DNA from: Colius striatus | Taxonomy: Eukaryota > Chordata > Aves > Coliiformes > Coliidae | Length of the DNA: 64,000 nucleotides | Reading direction: 5' to 3' | Assembly (NCBI RefSeq): GCF_028858725.1 | Contig: NC_084761.1 | Span: forward strand, 93,769,971-93,833,970 | Shown here: positions 1-11,300 of the stretch, one piece after another | Layout of the letters: every line of letters starts with the position of its first letter | Position numbering within the stretch: the first letter of the stretch is position 1 | The notes under the pieces: generated by a model | What the model saw: only the letters and a program-made list of their open reading frames with translations | Told to the model about the DNA's origin: nothing | Database searches by the model: none | Position numbers and translations under genes: made by a program

Positions 1-321
1 GACAGCTCCTCAGCCACTGTTCTTCATTGGTGAGCTGCTGCAGCCAAGCTCAGATGCTGGGCTTAGCCTTGAGGGACAAGTCTGGGTAAATAAAGAGAGG
101 TCCAGCACCCTTGGCAGGTGGCCCACTGCTTCCTGGGCAGTGCAGGAGTCTGCTGTTCTGACACAGGGCGATGGGCTTCCAGCACATGCTGCCTCAGCCT
201 GTCCTGGGCATCAGACAGCCCATAATGATCTCTTGGAGGGGGGTGACCTGTGTTTTGGGCATCTTTTTGTAAGCAAAAGTCACAAGAGGGGCCTGACTGC
301 TGGGCTGGTTTGTATCTGCAG
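1..321 (+). other. PTCD3: PTCD3 last intron (3' part)
   Basis: No coding exon is seen on either strand. The intron ends at a TGTATCTGCAG acceptor. In mammals a PTCD3 intron hosts the C/D box snoRNA SNORD94. I looked for paired C and D boxes with a terminal stem here and found nothing convincing. Confidence 0.45.
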
Positions 322-391
322 GAAGACACTGGAGAGGATCGAGTCTGACAGCGACAGCAGTGACAGTGACAGCGACAGCGACCGTGAGTAG
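322..391 (+). CDS. PTCD3: PTCD3 (mS39), last coding exon, partial gene
   Basis: This is the 3' terminal coding exon of a gene entering from the left edge. A pyrimidine-containing acceptor ends in CAG at 321. The exon begins with one base that completes a split codon and then reads KTLERIESDSD, followed by a run of Ser-Asp dipeptides, and stops at TAG 389-391. PTCD3 is a pentatricopeptide-repeat protein of the mitochondrial small ribosomal subunit (mS39), and the human protein, as I remember it, also ends in a Ser/Asp-rich tail. Identity rests on that tail and on position: in amniotes PTCD3 lies tail to tail with IMMT, as here. A good donor-like GTGAGT begins at 384, just before the stop, so splicing to a further exon cannot be excluded. 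The acceptor-like site near 610 would give an unconvincing C-terminus. Confidence 0.65.
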
Positions 392-763
392 GTGCAGCCT
401 GTCCTTCCCCTCAGCTGGGACCCCTCAGGGCTGAAGGGCAGGACCGAAGGGACAGCTTGGGGGAGGTGCTGCAGCACTGCTGAGGCCTCCAGAGCTGCTG
501 GTATGGGCCCTGCTGGGCAGAACACTGTGCTCCGTGGAGCCCAACCTCCCTCACCTTCTGGGGAGCTGAAGCGCAGCCTCTCCCTTACCACTGCTGACTC
601 CCTTCCCAGCCGTCTTTAATGAGCTACACACTACCAACTGTGTGTGGAAGCACTGCAGCTGACAGTGCTCATCACCTGTGCTGGTATTCCTCATCCTTTT
701 GGGGACAGGCTTTGGACTGTAGCTATTAAAAAGCTCCACTTTGCACAGCTGGAGCCTGCACCT

Positions 764-769
764 AATAAA
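764..769 (+). promoter_or_regulatory. PTCD3: PTCD3 polyadenylation signal AATAAA
   Basis: A canonical AATAAA lies 373 nt after the PTCD3 stop and is followed by TG-rich sequence. It is the first AATAAA after the stop on this strand and defines a 3' UTR of about 390-400 nt. Confidence 0.6.
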
Positions 770-789
770 TGGCTGCCATGAAAGCTGCC

Positions 790-1545
790 TCTATGCTGGT
801 GAGCCCTGAGGAACACCTGGGGACTACACCAAGTGTTGCTGCTGCCCTGAGAGGCAGGGAGGTGGATGTTTGGGGAGAGAGACTGCTGTGCAGTTCCCTC
901 AGTGCAGCACTGCTGCCCTCTGCCCACAGACGAAGCCTGAGCGGCCTCCTCACATAGTTGCCTCCAGCAGGCAAAGAATGGTCTTGTTCCTGAGAGGATT
1001 AAACGTATTCCAGTGTAAACTAGTAACAAATGCTTCTGTGCAAGATCAGCCCTTGCTGGGGGTGATGCAGTGAGGCTGCTGGGAAACAAGGATGGCTGCA
1101 AAAAGCAGCCCTGTCCTGCCAGGGACAGGTGAGCCAAGGTACAGAGCCTTTGGGGTTGGGGGGTATATGCTTTACCAGCAATTGACAAGTGGCCCAGCAA
1201 CAAGGCAGCCCCTGTGGGTACGAGCTTAGACCCATCTGAGAACTTAAAGGTAAAAGAAGGAAGGAGCCAGGTCTTTATGGTTGTAGGTAAAAATAGCTGG
1301 GTGGCCTGAAGCTACAGCAGAGCAGGTCTGACAGAGGGAATCAGCTCTGGCACCAGCTGAAGTGTCTACATCAGCCTGGCCTCAGGGCTATTGTGTAGAG
1401 CTGTACAATTAAGGGGTAGCTTGATCTCAGCAGGGAATTTTTGCTCCTTGAAAAGAGCAAAACCGAGGGAAGCTTTGTCCTCCTCAGGTCCTGGAGCAGG
1501 GCTGCTCTGGCACAGCCTGACGTGTTTAAACAGGAGACCGAGTAG
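790..1545. other. PTCD3-IMMT convergent intergenic region
   Basis: About 0.75 kb between the 3' ends of two converging genes. No exon, RNA gene or recognisable repeat is seen. The open frames here are short and lack homology I can recognise. Confidence 0.5.
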
Positions 1546-1567
1546 GAAACATTGGTTGAAGCCTCGT

Positions 1568-1573
1568 TTTATT
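1568..1573 (-). promoter_or_regulatory. IMMT: IMMT polyadenylation signal AATAAA
   Basis: TTTATT on the + strand, which reads AATAAA on the IMMT strand, lies 193 nt past the IMMT stop codon. Cleavage is expected around 1545-1555, so the IMMT 3' UTR is short, about 210-220 nt. Confidence 0.65.
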
Positions 1574-1765
1574 CTGCTGACAGTGGCAAATCATTAATGG
1601 CAGCACATTAATGTGGTTGGGGCACAAGCCCGATGGGGGAAACAAAACTGTTACACAAACGGGCCAGAAGCTTCCTGAAGGTGTTTGTCACGACAGACCG
1701 AAAACAAACCCGACGCACAGACGCCGAGGGGTTGAAACCGAATCCAGCGCGAGCAGACGGGAGGC

Positions 1766-2373
1766 TCAGTGCAGCTGCGTGGTGCCCAGCCCCACGGCGC
1801 TGGCGTAGGCCGTCAGGATGTCCACGACCTGGCGCGTCTCCAGCGTGAGGCGCGCCTCGCTCAGCCAGTCCTGCGCCACGCGCCGCGCCTCGCCGCGCAG
1901 CTGGTTCACCAGCTTGGCCGCCAGCTCCAGCTCGCCGCGCTCCACGCAGTACGAGGCGTACGACAGCAGCTTGAAGGGATCCAGGTCCTCGGGGCTCAGC
2001 TCCGCCGGCGGCTTCAGCTGCCGCGGCTGGAAGACGAGCAGCGACTGCAGGTAGGACAGGAAGTACTGGTACAGGCTGTTCCTGGTCTCGTCGATCATGG
2101 CCACCCTCCTGGCCAGCCTGTGCACGGTGCGGAAGCGTGCCCGCAGCGCCGCCTCGCTGTACACGCCGCGGGACAGCGACTGCGCCGGCAGCGCCGCCGT
2201 CAGAGCCTCGGCGAAGGCGTCGTCGGTGCAGCTCGACTTGACAGCGGCCACCGCGCCCGCCAGCGGCTCTGTGGGGCCGTCCTCGGAGCCCGTCCTCAGG
2301 CAGGACTTGAGGCCTTCCACCGCCAGCCACAGCTGGTGCGCCCTCCGCGCCTCCTCCTCCGCTACCGCGTGGC
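1766..2373 (-). CDS. IMMT: IMMT coding exon 15 (mitofilin domain and stop)
   Basis: This 608-nt GC-rich exon encodes the last 202 residues, from [17 protein letters not shown] to GLGTTQLH and TGA at 1768-1766. It contains the best-conserved mitofilin motifs, [20 protein letters not shown] near residue 629 and [19 protein letters not shown]. This domain binds partners such as MIC19 (CHCHD3) and supports crista-junction assembly. Confidence 0.97.
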
Positions 2374-5300
2374 CTGCGCAACAAGCAGAGACGGGGGCTC
2401 GGAGCTGGGGCGCACCAAGGGAAGGGTTTGGGACTTCTGAGGAGGGGCCTCACCAATGCTGGGAAGAATATAAAGGGTGGGGGGCAAGGGGGTGGGGTGA
2501 TGGTTTTTTTCCTCTAGTGTCCAGTGGCAGGACAGGGGGCAATGGACATGAGCTGGAACTCGCACAGTTCCACTTAAACACAAGGGAAAACTGCTTCAGT
2601 GGTTGGGTGAGGGAGCCCTGGCCCAGGCTGCCCAGGGAGGGGCTAGAGGCTCCTTCTCTGGAGGTTTCTAACCCCAGCTGGACACATTCCTGTGCCCCCT
2701 GTTCGATAGGGACCTGCTTTAGCAGGGAGTTGGTCCTTTCCACCCCCCACTCCCTATGTTCTGTGAACACAAGCAGGAATGGCCATCCCTTAAAACACTC
2801 CACTTGCAAAAGCAGCTCCAGCCCCTCAACACTTGGTCTCAAAGCAAGTCTGTTCCTCAGTTCCAGGGGGGAACCAGGCAACAGCACTGGTGCAGGGGGG
2901 AGCTGGTGGGTGCTGCTGACCAGGCACCAACCCCAGGCCTGTGGGCTCTGGGCCTGTGCTCTGGCAGCCAGGCTTGGGCAACGGGCACAAGGGGATCACG
3001 ACTTTAGTCCTTAAGAAAAGGGGGTGTTGGTGCTCACTCTCAACTGCTTGCTCGATGCCCTTCAGCCTGGCGTACGCAGTGTTGATATCCAGCGTGAAGT
3101 TGTCGAGCTGTTCCTGGGTGAGGCGCCGGAACTGCATTTCCTGCTCACTGAGCTTCTCAGACAGGTTCTGAAACAGAGAGATACAGAACAGCTGCTTCTG
3201 GTCTGACAAATCAGATCTCACTCATTTGTAAGGCAGGTTTCCATCAATCTAGTGTTGTTAACCAACAACCATCCACGCTCAGGCACTTTCATCAAGCAGC
3301 CTGCATCCTGGAAGATGTTCAGGACTCCCATCCCATGAAGCATGTGCTTTGCTAGGGTTCAGTTCTCCCACTCTGCTTCCCTTGGGGCCCCCCTTACCTG
3401 CTCAAACTCCTCCTTGAGCTCCTGCTCCTGGATCTTGAGCACATCTCGCAGGTGGTCGGTGTGGGCGGCCGCCTGCCGCCGCAGCTGCGTCCGCATCTCG
3501 CTCTCCATCACCTCCCGCACTTCCTCCACCTGCAACACCAGCACCTGTCACCCTGCAGCTGCCCCTGTGCCACCCAGCAGGGCACACTCTCACCCCTGGC
3601 AGGGATGGGATCATCTTTCATAGAATGGTGGGAGTTGGAAGGGACCTTTAGAGATATCCAGTCCAACCCCCTGCAGAAGCAGGTTCACCTAGATCAGGTC
3701 ACACGGGAACGTGTCCAGGCGGGTCTTGAAGACCTCCAGGGAAGGAGCCTCCACACCCTCCCTGGGCAGCCTGGGCCAGGGCTCCCTCACCCAAACAGCA
3801 GAGTAATTTTTCCTTATGTTTAAATGGAACAGCCCCAAGATGCTCACACCCAGTGAGATCAAATTCTCCTTTCCCCCGGTGACCCCATCCCCAGCAGTGA
3901 TGGCAGCCAGGACAGCCAATCCCTGCTGTGCTGTGTTTTACCACCCTAACTCTGCACAAGCTGCCTCTTTACCATTTCCCATGCACACCTCTCCTGGACA
4001 GCCCCCAGCACTCACCCCTTCAGTGCCCCTCCTCTGACTCTCACAGCCTCTGAGACAGAGCTTCGGGCAGGCACATCAATGCCACGTTACCTTCTTCTCC
4101 TGTTCCAGCTCGATCTCGCTCTTGTGGTGCTCCAGAGCTTTGGCCACAGCTGCCTCAAAGGCCTTTTTGTCCTCCAGCTTCTGCTGCTGCAGGGCTGCCT
4201 CGATGTGCTGCTGCTCCCTCACCCGCTGCTCCGCCAGCTCCCTGTTGAGCTGGTCGATGCGGCGATGGGCGTGTGCGATGAGCGAGTTCAGGTCGTCTGT
4301 GGACAACTGGCCGGCTGAAAGGAACACCAACACAGGGAGGGTGTTGGGAAGGGCTGCAGAGAAACTGCCCCCCTGCCCCTAGAGCACTGAGGCTCCACCT
4401 GATGGATCAGAGAATGTGCTTTACCAAGAGTTGCCAGGTGGTTCAAGCCCCTGACCTGGGCTAATGCCCCCTTGGTGCCACTCTGTGAGCCACACCTGAG
4501 GCCAGCCCCTTCTGTCTGAGCGGGCACCTTCATTCCTCTGAAATTGCAGCTATTTTTTATGCTCCCATATCCATGTCACACTCAGTCAGATGAGACTGTC
4601 AGCAGCCCTGCCTGTTTCCTGCTCTGTGTGACAGCACAAGGCAGCAGCAGGGGATGTAAAACCCCAGCACCACAACCTCCAGCTGGCTATAAACTCATGC
4701 AAATTTGATCATCAAAACACTGAGGTCACTGGGAGAAACAGCCAGAATTAGGTTCTCTCCCCAACAGTCCTCTAGACCAACTGGTCCCCATCACATTTGT
4801 TACCCCAATTTGTACCTTTCAGGTTTGGCTACTCAAAGAGCAGCAGGGAGCACAACCACATCAGTGCCTGCTAAGGAGTTTGCAGGAGGACACAAGCAGC
4901 AGCTGTGTTCTGCACTGGGTACAGCTGTATGGCCTGTCCCAAAAGCCAGGCACTGCTCAGGACAGTACTCCTGCAGGGTCCAAAGCAAGTGAAACCACAG
5001 TCCTTCAGCCAGCCCTTGCACACAGCTTCCCTGGAACTGCTCAGAGTTTGTTTCTCACTGGAGTCTCAGCAGCACCCACTGATCAGCTTCAGTTCACACA
5101 GGGAATTCCAACCTGGCTCACACTGACCTGGGAAGTGCTGCTCTCCCAGGCAAAACCAGGACAGCTGCTGCCAGGGATCCCAAAGCATTCCTCAGCCTGA
5201 AATCGTTAGGAATGCAACTGTTCACCCCCCTTTGATGGCACTGCCTGGAATTTAGTGTGACAGACCACACAAACAGGAAAAGGACAGAGAGGAGATGACA

Positions 5301-8300
5301 GTCACAAGTTACAGGGACTCACCTAAGTCAGTTATCTCTGCAACAGAAAGAGGAGAGGTTGGAAAAGTTAATGCACATTCACTACAGCAAGTGAGACATG
5401 CAAAAAGTAACACAGAAAACTAACAGCTTCTTATCTACAGTGACTTAAACACGAGTTTGAGTCTTCAGGAAGAACAGTAGGTCGAGTACAAGGGCCTCTG
5501 TGGTACAGGCAGGACATAGCCCAAAACATCCCACCACTGAAATCACCTTTGGAAACCCACAGACAGATGCTGAAGTTCAACCAAAGCAAGGAATGCAAGC
5601 TTGGAGTGCAACAGGACACCTGGCATTTTAGCCTGACCTTTCTAGGTTCTTAAAAGCCAGCAGCAGTTGGTTAAGAAAGAAAGTCCCAAGCAGCAGCAAG
5701 TCCCAGACCCTGACAAGTCAGCCCTGGAGATCCTCAGGTAGGTCACACCAGAAGGAAAATGAGTGCCCTGAAGCTACAAGGAGATTCCCTTTCCTCCCTC
5801 CCAAGGACAGTGATCACAAACTCCTCTCTCCTGCGCAAGGAGAGGCAGCTCATGGAGATTTCAGGCAAAGAACTGCAGTGGGAACAGCACAAAGGTCAGA
5901 CGCCTCCTGAGTGCTGCTGGGCAGCGTGCTCTGTGGTTCCAGGTGAGTTACTGCACCAGCTGAGTTCAGAAAGAACATAGAGTGGGGTAGGGAGGGCATG
6001 GACAGTGAATTCTCTCTCCCTGGGACACCAGGGGAAGGAAGAGACCTTTCAGCTACCCTTTGGTATTTATCACAGGAGAGCTACATCGTGTGTCACTTCC
6101 CATACAGCCCAGGGAGGCTCCACAGTTAACCCCCTTCCTATCACCTGTTTACATCCCTTATTGTCAACTCGTTTTCCCTTCAGACTAACCAAATGAGATG
6201 GAAAAGAGGAGGCTGGATGTTCAGTGATCACACAAACACTGCAAAGCCCAAGTGCCCCTGTGATGGGAGACTTACTGAGCCCCTTCCAGCCGGGCTGCAC
6301 GTCGGGGGTGATGCTGTCAAGCTCCCGCTGGAACTCCTCTCTAGCTGTAGCCACAAGCTCATGGTATTGAGCCACGATCTTGGCCTCAGATTGTGCTGCC
6401 TGAACCTGTAACAAGCCAAAATGAGATCAGGTTATTTTTCAAGGCAAGTATTGAGAACAGAGGCAGGCCCTGAGTCAGTTATCAGCCTCACCTCCATTCT
6501 AACCACAGCAAACTCTCCTGGGGAGAAATACCCTACTCTGTGATACCAAACCTCTCATATCCAGTCATTATTGGCTGGAACTACCACTAATCCATCTCCC
6601 ACAAACACTAACTACACAGCCAGGCTGGAGTCTAGACAGGACCAAAAGAATACCTTAAATTTAGCTCACATCTTTCAATGTGTCTCATTTTCTGTGCTTA
6701 CAGCTATCACACAGGCCCAGGAAGCTCATCTTCTCAGGGCTGCCCTCCTCTCACTAAGTTTTGATGCTCCCACTCTTAGGCCAAATTCACTCAAAACACA
6801 CCTGATGAATTTATCAGCTGTCCTGCAAAGGGAGAGAAACTTCATCTTTAAAGTTCTTCTGCAGTCTTCTGAGCTGTGTTTTACCCACCAGGTCATTAAC
6901 ACACACTGCTCCTGCTCCTCCCTAACCTAAATTCCTGTTGGCATCCAATGTAAAGAGTGACAAGTGGTCTCCAGGAAGGGCTGGCAGCAGGCTCCCTTGG
7001 CACAGGGTTCGGGTTCTGGCAAAGATCTTGACATAGAATCAGAGAATGGTAGGGGTTGGAAGGGACCTTTAGAAATCATCTAGTCCAACCCCCCTGCAGA
7101 AGCAGGTTCACCTAGATCAGGTCACATAGGGATGTGTCCAGGTGGGTCTTGAAGACCTCCAAGGAAGGAGCCTCCACACCTCCCTGGGCAGCCTGGGCCA
7201 GGGCTCCCTCACCTCAACAGTGAAATAGCTTTTTCTTATGTTTAAATGTTTCTTATGTGAGATTACTGGGAGTATCATCACCTCAAAGGCTGAGTATGGC
7301 TAAAAAACCCCAGGCGTGGGGCAGAGGGGCTGGAAAGCTGTCTGGAAGGAAAGGACCTGGGAGTGTTAATCAGCAGCTGAACACGAGCCAGCAGTGTGCC
7401 CAGGTGGCCAAGAAGGCCAATGGCATCCTGGCTTGTACCAGAGATACTGGGACCAGCAGGGCCAGGGCAGGGATTGTCCCCCTGTACTCAACACTGGTGA
7501 GGCTGCACCTCAAGTGCTTTGTTCACTTCTGGGCCCCTCACTACAGGAAAGACACTGAGGTGCTGGAGCGTGTCCAGAGACAGGAACAGGAGCTGGGGAA
7601 GGGTCTGGAGCACAAGTCTAATGGGGAGCAGCTGAAGAAACTGGGGATGTTTAGTCTGGAGGAGGCTGAGGGGAGACATGATCACTCTCTGCAACTCCCT
7701 GACAGGAGGATGTAAGTGAGGTGGGGGTTGGTCTCTTTTCCCATGAATGACAGAACACAAGGAAATGGCCTCAGGTTGCACCAGGGAACATTTAGACTGG
7801 AGATTAGGAAGAACTTTGTCATTAAGAGGGTTGTTTGGCACAGGCTGCCCAGGGGGGTGAGGGAGTCCCTATCCCTGGAGCTAATGCAAAGCTGTGGAGC
7901 TGAGGTGCTGAGGGCCATGGGTTAGTGGTGGCCTTGGCAGTGTGAGGGGAGGGGTTGGGCTCCAAGAGCTTAAAGGGCTTTTCCAGCCAAACTGATTCTG
8001 TGATTCTAAGAAAGGACAGCGTTTACACTTCAAAAACACTTCACCTGCTACAGAGGGTTTGGGAATGGGAGGTCAGCACAAACTGCCACGTGGTCCTTGC
8101 TGTGGAGACAGTTGTGGGGGGCCCATGGCAGCACTGGGCAGTACCTTTTTCACCACGTTGTCCAAGTCCACTATCATGTGATGGAGATTCTCCTCGGCCG
8201 CAGTGATGTGAGGCTTGGCCCCGGCCAGCTGAGCCTGCCTGGCGTTCTCAATCACACCCTTCATCTTCTCCAGCTCCTCTCTGAAAAGAGAAGCAGCTGC

Positions 8301-11300
8301 TCATTCTAAAACATCAAAGTCTTACAACAAAGCCCCAAAGAAGAGCTTACTTTATCTGTGTTTCTAGGAAGAACTACTGGGTAACTCCACTGGTGCTTCC
8401 CATCTGTCAGCTCTACGGCTCAGATGCCAGCAGTAAAGATTCTTTCTTTCCCACAGCCTGAAACCTAAAGGTGTCAGCACATCTGTTCCATGTAAAATGA
8501 GAGTTGTTTATGGTGTGATTAACACCCAGGACTTAGCTGGAGGTGAGGATGAAGAAGTTCACTGAAAGGACTTAGTCAAACTAAGTTGGAACGAGAAGGA
8601 AAACATCTCCCTCCCACAGCAGAGGGACGAGGAGACTTAATACAGATGGCTTACTCTTGCAGAAGGCTCTTGGACATGGTGAGTGCTGGAGGTAAACGAG
8701 GGTGGGAGGAAACTCATACAGCCCTGGACAGACAGATTCTTTCTTTTTGTGTAAGTAAGAACAACTGGAGATCAAGGGAAATGTGAAAAAATGCTCCTTG
8801 TCCAAATTCAAACCAATGGAGGTTTTTATGACACCCCTGGAATAAGGAGCAAGCTTGGAAAGAAAGTAAAAAGTGAAGGCATGTGGTTGAGCAGCAGACA
8901 ATGAAAGCTGGTGCATGGGGGAGGTGGGGGAGTGCAGCTTTGGTTTACTCTTTAGAACCTCAGTTCCACTTCTTAATTATTTTCAGTCAGCACAGAGCTT
9001 CAAAAGCCAAAGGCATCTTGGGGGTGTTAAGAAGAGTGTGGCCAGCAGGTCAAGGGAGGTTCTGTTCCTCCTCTCCTCTGCTCTGGTGAGGCCTCATCTG
9101 GAGGCCTGTGTCCAGTTCTGGGCTCCTCAGATCAAGAGGGACAGGGAAGTGCTGGAGAGAGTCCAGCACAGGGCCACCAAGATGATCAGGGGAATGAAAC
9201 ATCTTCCATACGAGGAAAGGCTACAGGAACTGGGGCTGTTTAGTCTGGAGGAGACTGAGGGGGGATCTCATCAATACTTACAAATATCTAAATGCGGGTT
9301 TCAGGAGGTTGGGACATCCCTTTTTTCTATTGTATCCAGTGCCAGGACAAGGGGTAACAGGCACAAGCTGCAACACAGGCAGTTCCACCAGAGCATCAGG
9401 AGAAACTCCTTTGCTATTGAGGTGAGGGAGCCCTGGGAGGGTGTGGAGGTTCCTCTGGACATGCTCCTGTGCCCCCTGATCAAAGGGAACCTGCTTTAGC
9501 AGGGGGTTGGGCTGGACAAGCTCTGGAGATCCCTTCCAACCCCCCACCACTCTGGGATTCTCTGAGAAGGTTCCTCATACAGCTGCAAGGCTGATGGTGC
9601 CTTCTCAGCCTCAGAAGCATCAAAGAGGTTCCAAAATTCTTTCTCTCCTCATTGTAAGGGCAACATGGAGCTTTGTTTCTCATCTTAGTGCTGCTCCTGC
9701 AACCCCCCCTGCAGTGAATCTACACACCAGACTGCACACACATCAGGCAGTTGTGCAGAGCTTTGGGTCACCAGCAGGGCTCCACTCCAGAATTCATGTG
9801 TTTAGACACACACTTAATAAAATCCTTAAAAACAACTCTGCTGACAGGTAGAACTGCCAAACCATGCTGTGAAGCTTCATTTTTCATGATAACCAAAAGA
9901 AGGCAGTGATGGTACTGCCTCAGCACAGGGAGTGCAGTGATGGGGTCCTTACAACAGGTTAAATATTGACAAAATTATCCCAAAATCATACTGGAAGGAT
10001 TATGGATATTTGTTTAATCTGATTTGAACTTGCCAACACTATAAGTACTAAAGAGATGAACCAGGACTGTTTCAGACTCTGGTACAGCAAGGACTATGTG
10101 CACAAGCACCAAAGATGTCCACAGTGCAAAGTGAAATGTTCCTTAGCGTGTGGAACCTTCCTGACTTGGCACAAACACGTCAGCTGAAGATGAACACAGC
10201 TGATTACACACCTTCTAGAAACTCACCTGGTCCCTGCCAGCCTTCACACAGGCAAGACTGCCTTGCCACTCCAGAAGCCTTAAAAATGAGCAACTTACTT
10301 GGCTTTGAGCAGGACATCAGCAGCTTCATCCACCGCCCTCCTCCGATCCTTCAGCGCTTCCTCCAGGGTACGCCACTGAGACGACTTCTTCTCCCCAGAA
10401 GCCTGAGAAGCACAGATTCCTCATTAGGGTCATTAGGATCACTAAATAACAGAGTTCTCTAACAAACCCCTGAAGCCTGAGCAGATGCACACGTTGCTGC
10501 ACATTTCACTCTCACTGAGCAGTGTTCCTGTGTTTTACCAACAGCTCAGCTGGAAGCTTTACAAATGGGGTTTTCTCTTCTAATGGTTTGGTTTGGCTTC
10601 CTAGAACTACAGAATGGGAGGGGTTGGAAAGGGCCTTTAGAGATCATCTAGTCCAACTCCCCAGCAGAAGCAGGTCAACCTAGATCAGGTCACATAGGGA
10701 TGTGTCCAGGCAGGTTTTGAAGACCTCCAAGGAAGGAGACTCCACACCCTCCCTGGGCAGCCTGTGCCAGGGCTCCTTCATCTCAAGGTGAAATAGTGTT
10801 TTTCTTATGTTTAAAGGGAACTTTTTGTGTTCCAGCTTCATCCCATCACCCCTTGTCCTGTTGCTAGATACCATCAAAAAAGAGGTGCCCCAACCTCCTG
10901 ACGCCCACCATTTATATACTTGTAAATGTTACTAAGATCCCCTCCCAGTCTCCTCTTTTCCAGACTGAACAGCCCCAGTTCCTGCAGCCTTTCCTCATAA
11001 GGAAGATGCTCCAGTTTGGTTTGGTTTTTAACAGCCACAGCAGCCATTTGTCCAGGCAGCAGAATGACTCTATGGTGCCACCATGTTTTTAGAGGACGTC
11101 TCTCCATGTACTGAAGTACAATACTCTAAATACTCTGAATTTGCTTTTAAGCTTAAAAGTCCCATAATACTTTGAAGTTGCTCAATTTTAAAGTAAGCTT
11201 AAGTATTAAGCTTCAAAGCAAACTCTTAAGACACTTGTTTTACTAACTACTAGAATAAATCTTGAGTGCTTGTTTAGTTGCCCACATGCCCCTGTTTGAT

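Noticed and set aside
1-321. Possible SNORD94-type C/D snoRNA in the PTCD3 intron
   Set aside because: TGATG/CTGA-like strings occur, but without correct pairing, spacing or a terminal stem.
383-640. Alternative PTCD3 splice from GTGAGT at 384 to an acceptor near 610
   Set aside because: The resulting tail (PVFNELHTTNCVWK) does not resemble known PTCD3 ends. The in-frame stop at 389-391 is simpler. Kept only as an alternative.
1608-2456. 282-codon open frame on -
   Set aside because: A shifted frame over IMMT exon 15. The real frame gives the conserved mitofilin domain and a correct phase with exon 14.
2097-3014. 305-codon open frame on + across the IMMT last exon
   Set aside because: It is antisense to the GC-rich IMMT exon 15 and runs on into a CR1 copy. 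No homology is seen, and the stop-poor composition explains it.
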